Assembly (NCBI GenBank): GCA_038030265.1
Contig: CM075943.1
Location: 25,110,001-25,174,000 of the forward strand
Length of the DNA stretch: 64,000 bases
Origin: Corythucha ciliata
Taxonomy: Eukaryota > Arthropoda > Insecta > Hemiptera > Tingidae
Direction: 5' to 3'
This document shows, in pieces, positions 33,800-44,215 of the stretch. The translations under genes and the position numbers were made by a program. How positions within the stretch are numbered: the first letter of the stretch is position 1; each line of letters starts with the position of its first letter. The notes beneath the pieces are model-generated. The model was given only the letters and a program-made list of their open reading frames with translations, did no database searches and was not told where the DNA came from.

Positions 33800-34949
33800 G
33801 CGAATCGTTAAATTGATTTAAAACGTTTCCGTTTATTCCAATTCGAGTGTTAAAAGAAATTCACCGAGACACGAATAGTAATTTTCTTGTATTGCCCTCC
33901 ATCCATGGACAGCATTGTCCTTGTTTCGTGCCTTTCCGAACTTCATGGACCTTTACCCTTCGTCGTGGTAGCGTCGAAATGGATGGCTTCTTGAGGGTAA
34001 CTCTTTCCCTTTCTTCCTTACAGTTCGAGCGCCGCTTCATTATTTTATGAAAAAAGAAAAAGTTTATGCTAATAACTTTATCTTCGTCGACAATTTGCTT
34101 CCATTAATTATTTCCCAATCCTTTATAACTCGATTGAGATGATGTAGTCGAGTTTTTTCAACTTCTTTTTCTCTTTATCCAACTGTTTTATTATTCTGAA
34201 ATGGCCTTTTTTTTGCAAAAGAAGAGAATTACTAACTCTTTTCGTATGAATTATTTATTTTAGGACGTAGTCCAGTGGAACCTTTTACGCTTTAATCATT
34301 CCCTTCCTCCCCCTTTTTACCACCTTCCACCAATAGCGACTTTCCATACTTTTCTTGCTCGTTATTGTTCAAAGGCAAGCTCACAAAACGAAGAGAGGAA
34401 ATAATTTTTGTGTTGAGGTATAAAGGGCAAACCACTTTAGTTCGGGTTGATTGAATTTCATTCTGCGGTTACAGGGATCTTTTTTATGTACGTAAATAAA
34501 AACGCGGCGAATTATCGAACAATGCCTTATTATTTCGACTGTTTATAGGTTTATTATTCATGGATGTAGTCAAATCCGGCGTGAAATTACATGAAAATCG
34601 ACACCCCACACCCCTATGATCCCAATTATCCCAATTCCTTTGAAAATCCCCATTTTGGGCCCGCTTTTGGCCCATAAAACCCCAGGAAGTTATTTGATCA
34701 AACTGATCAGAGTGTGGGGGAAAAAAATTTTTTTTTGCGATACGATTACAAAGACTTATTATTGAGAAATAATAAGCCAAAAAATAAAGAGATAAAACAC
34801 AAAACAGGAGGCCCGCCATCGTTATTTAATGGGCCACCGGCTTTTAAGTTGACCCAAATTGAGGGTTTCGTTTTTCGTTGGGACATCAGCCAGCGTCGAG
34901 GCTCTTCCTATAGGACACCCAGCACTCAGGACAGTCGATTTACGTGATC
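33800..34949. other. Upstream flank of the receptor, no gene seen
   Basis: A missing first receptor exon could lie here. An ATG-containing open stretch near 33865-33920 (minus) ends at a GTGAAT donor-like site, but its phase does not join the next exon. Nothing else is recognised. Confidence 0.35.
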
Positions 34950-35990
34950 ACAGCCGGCAGCAAAGGCTTTTCCAGTAAGCCAAACTCACGAAATTGTTTT
35001 TTGGGTGAGTCAACCCCCGTGAAATTGGTTTTGAATGATCCAAACCTTTCGAAATTTTGTTTTTGAATGGTAAACCCCGCAAAACTGATTGGAGGTTTTG
35101 GAAGTGGTAGATCCGCGCACTTTGGGGGTTCAAACGAGCTTAATACGCGAAATTGCATTTTTCAATATAAGTTCATGCCGGCGAAACAGCTTTCTGAATG
35201 TGTCAAAGGCGCGAAATGTTAAAGTTTCGATGCAGCAGACCCCACGAAAATGATTTTTGAGTAAGCCAGCTCTGCAAAATTACTTGTTAACTAGGCAACC
35301 CCAAGATTTTTTTTTCTTTTTTCTTCAGGATGCCAATTGCCCAACGCGAAGTTGGTTTTGAATGACCACACCCCGCGGAATTTCCTTCTAACAGAAACCA
35401 GACGTCCTGCCATATTGTCTTTTCGGTGAGGGGGGCAATCACACGAATTATGTTTTCTACATAATCCAGCCCATTTGAAATTTGGTTTTTGAAAAGAGCC
35501 AGACCCATAAAATTCATCTTCAAATTGAGCCAGCAAGCTGTAAACTTCAATTTAAAAGGCGAGAAATTCGTGAACTTGGGGTTTTGTAGGGGCGAACCCC
35601 CACAATATTTGATTTCACGCGATTGATCCTCGAAATTTGGATTTTGCCAAAGCCACACCTAAAATAGGAAGCCAAGGTGCGAATTCGGTTTTTGAATTAG
35701 CCAAATCCAGGAACATTGGTTCTTCAAGTGTCAAATCTGCGTTTAGACTTCAAAAGAGCCCAACAGGTGACATTATTTTTTTCAAGGACCCAAATCCTTG
35801 AAATAGTCTTGATCAAACCTCGCGAAATTGTGCCTGAATGAGTCAAATCGGCCAATTTGGGATTTTGAGGGTGCCAAATCCACGAATATTGTTCTGGACC
35901 GCGTGGCAAAGAACAACTGGCTGGAAATATTCATTTTTGAGCTAAAAAGTGAAAAATTGAGCCATTTCAAGTTTCTTTTTCACCATTAAA
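34950..35990. repeat. Degenerate family-c array (about 1 kb)
   Basis: This is the longest array of its kind here. Units of about 31-36 bp have the general form GTTTTTGAATGAGCCAAA followed by (C)CGCGAAATTG. Nearly every unit differs from the next by several substitutions and small indels. Relatives lie at 5740-6065, 18180-18410, 39100-39570, 49240-49520 and 59690-60075. Apparent reading frames (up to 123 codons, minus) follow the repeat and carry no domain. Confidence 0.75.
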
Positions 35991-36384
35991 TCCTCTGCGG
36001 GCACTCGACATAACCTCTGCGGGTTGTTAGCATCAAACTAAAGAAATGGACTGACTGAAGTCGTTACTTAAGTAGTAAGTTGACTTAGGTAACGGACTAA
36101 AAATAACGGTCGATATTAACGATCTAAAGTAAACATAAGACCAATGGAAATGACTTCGATCTTTCTTATATCGAAGTAACGAAATAGTATTAGACCGTTG
36201 TCGAACGCCGTTAGTCTTAGGCGCAGCGCGCAGCTAGCTCAAGACAGCTGATGGCAGGATTTTTTTTTTTTTGCTTTCCCATTTACCAACAACGTTGAAA
36301 GTTTCTTACGCCCCATCTTCAACCTGCACCTGCAATATCGCGGCTAAAATAAAGAAAATACGCTGATCCCAAGTTTCTGTAGCA
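35991..36384. other. Intergenic DNA, nothing recognised
   Basis: AT-rich DNA with repeated AAGTAACG/TAACG-like short words near 36060-36190 but no gene or clear element boundary. Confidence 0.35.
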
Positions 36385-37869
36385 GTGGCGGTTTTTCAGC
36401 TGAGGCAAGGTAGGCATCGCCTCAGGAAGAAAATCAACAGAAATCCTTTTTTGGTTTTGAAAAAAAAAAAACCCCTGTGTACGGTCACAAAAAATTAAGT
36501 TTGCCTCGGATGTCCTCTAGCGGCTGCATGAACACTTGAGTTAGTTTAATTGGTCCGCTTCAATGACGGTAGTCGTGTATGTCCAAAGATCCCCCTGAGA
36601 AACCGATGGGCGAGGAAAAATGTTAACCGTTGCCTAAGGCGCCTAGATGGGGGATGAGTAGAGGAATGGGTAGGTGGGTAAGGGTCAAGGGGGTGCCTTC
36701 TGCCTCGCCTAAAGCGCGTGCGTTCGTAGGCGACGGCTAACAAGTAGAAAATAAACGTTATGATTGCATGATGGCTATGGTCGTTCAATAATGAGGAAGG
36801 AACACATTTTCCAAACTCATGCTGTCGTGATAGCTTGGGTACCAAAACTCATGAAAACATGATCCGTTCAAATAAAATCAGGCCCTATATTTTTTTATTA
36901 ATTGTTAAAACTATTGGGTTGTGGGCCCCCCCCCCCCAAATAGGCTAGATAGACTGATGACGTAATAACAGCATTCGCGTGAACTTCACAATAGCTTCCC
37001 ATAAATCAAACAATAGGACTTAAGAGAATTGGAAGGACAAGAAGGGGCAAGACATAATAACAGCCATGATGCGGAGGGTTGGAAGGGGTCACAACCCCTT
37101 AACTACGTCACGATTCCTATGTTGGCCCTTTAAGGTAACAAAAAAATTGAGTTTTATTATTTCGCTATAAGTCGAAATCAATCATTTACGCCCTAATAAT
37201 TCAATGTCACATTTAGTCATTTTATTTCGAAAAAAAATGTTTCCAGCTATTTTTACTTTTTACGTTACTTCCTCATTGTGTTGCAAGTCTAGCATACATT
37301 TTATATTACTTTATCAAACTCGTGAGTTATCGTGCCGGCAGTCGTGACAGTGTGATACCTACTTGTACCTGATTAATTGTTTTCGTTTCTGTTATTGATG
37401 CTTCCCAACTGTGAGTAGAGGTTTCGGCAGCTCGCCATCTTCAGCATTTGGTTTCCCAATTGAAACTGCACAAGCTGAAAACATTGAAATTATTTAAAAG
37501 AGTAAAATTGTTTCAAATTCCATCCTCTGGGATCTAGGTACTCGTAAGTGAACTTGCTAAGAGCTGTATGTTGAAATAACTATTCGTGTAGCCATCACAC
37601 TCACCCGTCCTTACTTTGTCTTTGCTAGGGAAACGGAAGCGTCATCATCGAAAATTTGAAAACATTAATCATTGAATGATTTTTCCAGTAGCGGGGAGAA
37701 AGGGCTGTATTAAGAGACAATTGACGCTAAGCGTGGTATGGTAATCAAATAATTTTGTTCCATGTTGCTCTCCATCTTGGGCTGTTCTGAGCTAAGATGT
37801 GATGGTGTGTGTTGGGGGGTGGAAGGGGTATCGCCTCACCTGTTTTTGGCCCCTAGAACCGCCACTGCA
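36385..37869. mobile_element. Probable hAT-type remnant with CAGTGGCGG ends
   Basis: The left end CAGTGGCGGTTTTTCAGCTG and the right end complement CAGTGGCGGTTCTAGGGG share 12-13 terminal bases. Both continue into GAGGC/GCATCGCCTCA-like words typical of such ends. A GCC(T)-rich patch is at 36630-36730. I find no matching 8-bp duplication, so the two ends may not belong to one insertion. No transposase is visible. Confidence 0.4.
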
Positions 37870-37879
37870 TTGTGGCACA

Positions 37880-39100
37880 AAACATGACTTATAATTCTTT
37901 TTCATATCCATTGTCACTAAAGAGCCAAGACCGGAAAGAAAGGAGAGAAGAATTTGTTTACCGGAAAGAAAAATCAACCAACCACACTGTTGACAATGAC
38001 TCAAAGGCAATCACTACTTGGCTTTCATAAGCGTACCAAGTAGTACTGAGCGAAGCAAGTGGGATGTTTACATCAGATATCAAGAAATAAATTCTCAAAA
38101 TCTCACAGGAGTGAAGGGAAGTCGAGAAAAACCAACAGCTCATCTAGGACTCGCTGAAGGTATGAAGGTGTCGAGGATCAGAGCGATTTGGCAGGCGTTC
38201 TGCAAAGAACACAAGACAGGAATTGGGACCCAAAGAAAATAGGCACAAGATAATAAGGAAATCAGGAAAAATAGAACACAGAAACACGAGCAACACAACA
38301 CAAGCAGAAGAACGCCTTATGGAAATCAACTCAATCAAGAAGCATGAGTAATAAGGTTATTGCTAGGTTGCGTACTTGCCTCAAAGCAATTTTATAAAAA
38401 AAATATGAGCTTGCGGCACTGGCTTGTGAAACATTAATATTATTTTGCTTTTCACGTTAAACATAAATATCCGAATGAAATCAATGCAAACGACGTCGAA
38501 AAGCTTGTAAAAGTAATGGGTGTGAGGGATGGGTCGACGTTTTCTTGGGCATGAAAAGTAACGATTTTTTATTGCTAATTTGCTAATTAGTGGCTAATTT
38601 TAAAAACAATTTAACTCAAGATCACTCATTTTCAGATAACAATTGTCAGTCAGCAATACATTTTTATCCAACTTTTTGACCTATGCAAGTTCCCTATCAA
38701 TTCTTGCATAAAGTGCAGAAAGTAATGTGGATGGATGTGAAAAAAGGAGACAATTCGTGGCCTATTAAATTAAGAAAATTTGTGGCTAGAATAAGTCAAA
38801 AAGTATTGTTTCACAACAATTGATAAAAACCCCATTCCTGGCTGAATGAGAATAATATCTATTTTGCAGCTAAAATTCAGAAAACGCTAATTCGCGGCTT
38901 CTGATGTCAACTTCGTGACTAAAATTGAGGAAAGCGCTCATTCATGGCTAACATTTTTAGACAAAGTACAATTTTGCAGTGTTTTCTTATTTTGAAGAGC
39001 AATTTTGCCGTCTGGTCCCTTTAAAAAAGAAAATTTAATAAAACTGGTTCCCTCATGAACCAAAATTCTGCGGGAGTGGCTCACGGGAGTGCGACAAAGT
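37880..39100. other. Intergenic with a short family-b array
   Basis: About 38740-38960 contains family-b-like units in inverted orientation (GAATGAG... GCTAAAATTCAGAAAACGC). The remainder has no gene. Confidence 0.45.
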
Positions 39101-39570
39101 ATTTTCTCGGGTTTCACTTCCTTGCAAACCAAATTTCCCGCTGTTGACCCATTCAAAACATAAAGTCGTGGGGTTGGCTAATTTTAAAGAGCAACTTTAA
39201 GGGTTTGGATCATTCACTGGGTTGTTCCATTTAAACCCAATTTCCCGCAAAGATCTCACCCCCCCCCCCTAAACAATATCGTGGGATTTGCTGCATTAAA
39301 AATTAAATATGTGCTGCTGGCCCATTCCGAAAACAATTTATTGAAGTCGCGGCTCATTCAAAACCAACTTCGTGTGGCTGGCCCCCTGAAAAATTAAGAA
39401 TTTCCCGGATGGTCGCTGAACGCTGAATCATTCAGAAGGTAATTTTATGGAATTCGGCTAAATGTAGACAAATTTCATGGGGTTGCTCACTCTAAATACC
39501 GAATTTCGCAGGTTTTTAACCAACGTGCAAAACAATTTTGCTCGTTTGACTCATTCAAAAAGCAATAAAA
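39100..39570. repeat. Degenerate family-c array
   Basis: Units contain phrases such as GGCTCATTCAAAACCAACTT and GCTAATTTTAAAGAGCAACT at roughly 30-40-bp spacing, with CCCGC/TCGTGG between them. They are inverted relative to 34950-35990. Confidence 0.6.
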
Positions 39571-39607
39571 TATATTATAGGCACGTCAAAAGCCCAGAAT
39601 TTTATAC

Positions 39608-40772
39608 TAGTCCAGTCAATAGGGGATTTGGCCGGAACAAACGTATAGAAGTAGTTTTGTCAACTAATCTATATGTTTCTTGAGGTGCTGAACTCGAATC
39701 TGAACTTTGCCAACAAAAAATCGGTCGGCTTTACGTCAAAAATCACAACAACAAAAAATTGGAAATTTTCTGACTTTTTATACTCACTTGGTTATATCTC
39801 TGAGACTATATACTTTTCGATGATGGCGCTTCTTTGCATTTTTGAAATAGACTGAATTTGTGACAATTTAAGCCTAATTGTATCTCCGTATGACTAATAG
39901 TTCCTGAGATAACCCGTCAAAAATTGACCATTTTCTGCCGCTGACGGAAAATTGGCTGGAAAATCTTATAAATGTTTGGTGCAATCTCTTTCAGATACAC
40001 CTCATTCCATTTCCTAAAAAAAATCCTGAAGATTCCACGTCGGGTGTTAGCACTGCACGAGCTTGAATTATAAACGCACCCATCTGAAGAACGTTTAGCC
40101 AAACTGGGCACCTTGCGTTTTCCACGGATAGTTGAGCGAAAATATAAAGAACACTATTTCACGCAACTTCCAACCTCCTTTGAGAAGGCTTATGAAAATT
40201 TCTTCCGTTGGACACGAGCGTTCCATATTTTAAAAAAGTGTGCTCTTCTAGGGTTTGTCACCAAAATTATTCTAAATACAGCTGGAAGGAGAGATTTGTC
40301 AGTTGTACTGAAAAATATGAGACTGTGTCAATAAATAATTAATAAATTCGGTTCTACCTATCCTACGAGGAGGCTCAAAATTGTCTGGGAGTCTTAAAAT
40401 GACTCGCTTTGTGTGCACACGCACCCAGACTCTCACGATACTTCGGACGAGAAACTGGGTTTCTCACTCACTCGTCAATTTTTGAGGGTTCATATCTTAG
40501 AACTATTGGTCGTACGGAGCTGTAATTGCGCTGAAATCGTCACAAATATAATCTACTTTAAGAATGCTAAGGAGCGTCATCATCGAATAGTCCATAGTTC
40601 AGAGTTACAAAGCGATTGAGGGCAAAAAGTGAAAAAATGTCGAGGTTTTGTGCGATTTTCTAAGTGAAGCCGACCGATTTTTGTTGGCGAAGTTAGATTC
40701 GGATTCAATAACATATAAATCCGTACTTTGTCTTGAAACAGGCTTTCCAGAGCCCCAATTGACTGAACTATA
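39608..40772. mobile_element. Inverted-repeat element of about 1.16 kb
   Basis: Arms of about 300 bp (39608 to about 39940, and about 40480-40772) pair imperfectly. For example, AAAAAATCGGTCGGCTTTACG faces CGTAAAGCCGACC-type complement, and GACTAATAGTTCCTGAGAT faces its complement near 40495. The central 540 bp contain short open frames with no domain. No target duplication is clear. Confidence 0.65.
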
Positions 40773-41005
40773 CGTTGATAAATTATTTTTAAGTACTTTT
40801 TTTGTTTTTCACGGCTCAATGATTCAAAATTTATTGCAGCGCTAGAAAGGGTGCGGGACGGGGTCTCATTTATAATGGCAGCCGTTTGACCTTAACATCA
40901 AGTCGCAGGGAAAATAAAACTCCAACTGTCGGGTAAGTTTTTAAAACAACATTAACAATTTCAGATCCTTAAATTTACAAATTTAACTATTTTCCAGTGG
41001 CAAAT

Positions 41006-41466
41006 ATGTTTAAAAATTATGTTGTTCACCGTGGATCTGTCACTTTTGGCTTTGGCAAGTCAATTTTGGTCTTCGGATATATTCACCCACACCCCGCCAA
41101 CCCTGAAGCGCGAGCCGTCATGAGCAAGCTCAGTTCGCGCGATCTTCTCGACTTCGGGGAAGAATGCAAATTCTCATCTGTGGACCTCTTTGCAAACCTC
41201 GTGAGCATATAATTTCCCTTTTTTGATGTGCCCCCAGCAGACTATATAACTGTATTATAGGAAATAGATGTCATGAGACTGGAAATCTCATCTTGTGGCT
41301 CCCCCCCCCCTATATCATAGTACTCCAGAAATGAAAATCACGCAATTTTTTTTTCGTAGCTCAAAACAAGTAAAAAATGGTAAGAATTTAATTTCAAGAT
41401 TAACTTCTTCATTTTCAGCCTCCCCACTCCCTCGAATTCACAGTTGTGACTAAGGCAGTGCGGTGA
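41006..41466 (+). CDS. Small two-exon gene, 80-residue protein of unknown family
   Basis: I do not recognise the product. An ATG at 41006 opens a 65-codon exon ending at 41200 against a GTGAGC donor. A pyrimidine-rich acceptor (ATTTTCAG) precedes a second exon, 41419-41466, that continues in phase for 15 codons to TGA. Upstream, an acceptor TTTTCCAG ends at 40997. A GTAAGT donor at about 40934 suggests a 5' UTR exon. The protein runs MFKNYVVHRG, then a hydrophobic SILVFGYIHPHP, then ARAVMSKLSSRDLLDF, and ends FTVVTKAVR. There is no signal peptide or clear membrane helix. The splice signals and codon-like composition argue for a real gene. It lies 1.1 kb upstream of the DUF4200 gene on the same strand. 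Confidence 0.5.
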
Positions 41467-42336
41467 GGAGGGGATTAATCCCAAAATTGTCCGTAGAAAG
41501 GGTCTTCTAATTTCAATTAACTCTTTTGTTATGAATATTGGTCCCTCTCGACAATGGGTTCATTATAAAATTATAACACGATTAATTGCGATTAAGCCTT
41601 CCCTCTTATTTTACGTGTGTTGAAAACAAAGCCTCATCAAGTGCTGATCAATTTTTAAAAGATCAAGAAATTCAAAAGATGTGTCCGTCCACCGATTTCC
41701 CTTTTATTGATCATTTTTTTTAGTTTTATACAACGGGGCCAATGTTCAAGTTCATTGAAGTTGTCAGTTGTCACTGATGTAGGAAAAGGATAGTCATTTA
41801 CCCCCATCGCGTGGTAGTTTGGATAACTTTCAATAACACCTTTGTGGGCCTATCAAATTGCTGAAGGCGGTGTGAAGTGCACAGCCAACTCAAAAAAAAG
41901 GGGGGAAAAGGCCTCGTACCCTTCAATTTGCATAGTATTGGACCATGAATCAAAAACTCCCCCGAAACTACCCCTTCCCCTGGCAACATTGGCCAATTAT
42001 GTTATAATAAAACCAGAAAGATTATAGTCATGTTTGTCCATTTTTTGGGGGTGTAGATAACCACATTGATGACGCGAATCGTCATTAAATCCGTCTGTAG
42101 CCTCTGTACGACGCAAATGATCAGCATGACCATTTTTAGAACGTGAATTCCCTGTACAAATAAGTATGCTATTTTTAGGGTACGAATCGTCAGTGGAAAT
42201 TTTCCGGGCGTCTAGATGTGACAGTTTCCAGGTGGGTTACGGGCACTAGTCTAGGCTCTTCCTTGGACTTGTCGATGGGGATATCGCCCACCTGACAAAT
42301 TTTAATAAAGCCTCACTTTTATTAATAAAAAACAAC
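41467..42336. other. Intergenic, nothing recognised
   Basis: AT-rich flank between the small gene and the MULE-type element. I see no gene or repeat boundary. Confidence 0.35.
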
Positions 42337-42345
42337 GTGCGAAAT

Positions 42346-42516
42346 CAAGGTGATTAGAATAAGGTGGGCTCAATTATGACGTATCTGCGGTATTCTGACA
42401 GTTTTAAAAAAATTAACAGATAAAGAATGGTGATGGTGTTCTGCTTCATTTTTATAAATAGTTAGAATACCCCAGACACGTCGTAAGTGAACCCACCTCT
42501 TATTTTAATCACCTTG
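42346..42516. mobile_element. Mutator-like (MULE) MITE, 9-bp target duplication
   Basis: This 171-bp element has ends CAAGGTGATTAGAATAAGGT and the complement of CAAGGTGATTAAAATAAGAG. The arms pair over about 55 bp. A perfect 9-bp duplication GTGCGAAAT flanks it (42337-42345, 42517-42525), which is the hallmark length for Mutator-like elements. Its right end is about 95 bp upstream of the DUF4200 gene's ATG, so it may lie in the 5' UTR or core promoter. Confidence 0.85.
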
Positions 42517-42610
42517 GTGCGAAATAAGATTCAACTACAAACAAAGGCAACTGTTGTTGTTGTGGTGGTGTGTTGTTTAGGGAAACAGTCAAAGGAAGCG
42601 GGAAAAAATT

Positions 42611-44215
42611 ATGTTGCAAATCAACGAGGACAAGGTCCCGAAGAAGAGGAAAAAGGAGAAAAAAATGGCCAAAGTAAGGAAATGCACCATCGACCGTCAC
42701 CTTCTCAAAGTGGTGCGCGAAGCGATCGACTTGAAAAGAGACCTGAAAAAATTTCGCTACATCAAACATGAGATGCGCCCTCCATTGACGAGCACCTACA
42801 TCCATTTTGATGGTCTGAGGTGGGAAAGCGCCCCTCTCCCCACAACCACCAAACCGTCCCTGAGTTTATTACGCCTTTGTTTTTAATTGAATTGTTCGTT
42901 CGCTTAGACAAGTACACAATTTACAAAGAAGCCTACAGTACGACGTGATACAGTCGGAGAAAAATGACATCGAGAGAAAGAAAGAGCTGGACGAAGTGAA
43001 AAGCACTTGCGAGTCGTACAGACGGATAATGTTGAATTTTACGAATTTTATAGACCAAAACAGAGAGAAGAGAGAGAGGACTGTGAGACAAATGGACGAG
43101 AACATTAAAATAATTAGAGAGGCGTCTATAGAGATTCGGCGTCTTATTAAGGCGGCCCAGGATCTACTGTACGTGAGGGATACGATGCAGAATGTGATTG
43201 ACGAGAATTCGAATTATGTGGAATTTTTGAACGAGGTCGTGTCGAAATCGACCCGGTATAAAAGTATTGAAATGTTGGTGAATCGACACGAAAGTTTAAT
43301 CAATTCGAGGAATCGATTAATCGATCAGTATTTTCAATTAATGACGGATATTGAGTTGGCTAAATTTGAGTCGATGCGCGATGATTACAATAATATTATG
43401 GCGATGGTGAGCGCTCTCGGCCGACTTCAACAGATCGACTTTTTGTTGACGTCACTGCAAAACGAATCGAAAACTGCCAGTGAAGCGGCTCTAACGGGTG
43501 AGGAGAGGGAGGAGGACTCGGAAACCGTTAAAACGACGGAGCCGTCGAAATCAGTCACTGCGACCAAGCGATCGATTCTTCACAGCCCTGTGGCGACGTT
43601 TATCCAACGTCTGGCTGAGAAATTGATTTTGGCCGGCATGTTGGACCGGTCGCTTCATCAAAGGGCGTTGCCGCAACAGGTGGAGGCGATTAGAAGCGAG
43701 TATTTTAGGAAGTTGGACATTATTCGGAATTATAGGGAGAATCTGGAGGCGAAACATCGACGTCGTGAGAAAAAGGCTGCTGCGGAGAAAAAGAAGGAGG
43801 AGAGTAAAATTGGTTATGACAAGCAATACAATCACTTACTGGACAGGTAGGCTCCCTTGTCCCCGCTCCTAGCACTACCAGAAATTGAATTTTCTCTCCC
43901 CCACCACACCCTTCATGAAACAGGGTGAAAGTCTTGGACCTGCATCATCAGTTCAAACAAAAGAAATCGCATCACAAAAAGAGAGCCCGGCGACCAACCG
44001 TAGGCAGTGACGGAAGCGCGACAGATGCGGCCGGCGCTGATGGGAAAACAGACGATGAAAAAGATGGTCGAATTCTCGAAGATCCGTCCAATGTGGACGA
44101 CATGGCTTTCGATGTGTTCTCAGTCGCTAGTACGGGCGCTGGCAGTGATGGCGATTCCGGTTCAGCAGGTGACTCCTCTTCCATCTACTCTTCGCTTACT
44201 AATAAACGAGATTAA
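42611..44215 (+). CDS. DUF4200 coiled-coil protein, CFAP73/CCDC42-like
   Basis: Proteins of this family are axonemal coiled coils of cilia and sperm flagella. Chlamydomonas MIA2 (CFAP73) helps tether inner dynein arms. Three exons join in phase: 42611-42819, 42908-43846 and 43924-44215, with introns of 88 and 77 nt, giving about 479 residues. The start MLQINEDKVPKKRKKEKK is basic. The central region (about residues 85-245) is the DUF4200-type coiled coil, with NYVEFLNEVVSKSTRYKSIE and VNRHESLINSRNRLI matching the family's hallmark register. A KRSILHSPVATFIQRLAEKL helix follows, then a basic RRREKKAAAEKKKEESK stretch. The tail is acidic and Ser/Gly-rich and low in complexity. The ATG follows a possible acceptor (TTTAG at about 42580), so a 5' exon is possible. 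Assignment to CFAP73 rather than CCDC42 is uncertain. Confidence 0.8.

Noticed and set aside
33865..33920. Candidate first exon of the odorant receptor
   Set aside because: The ATG-led stretch ends at a donor-like site in phase 0, but the next exon needs one carried base.
36385..37869. Single intact hAT element with CAGTGGCGG ends
   Set aside because: I keep it only as a low-confidence remnant because the two flanks show no shared 8-bp duplication.
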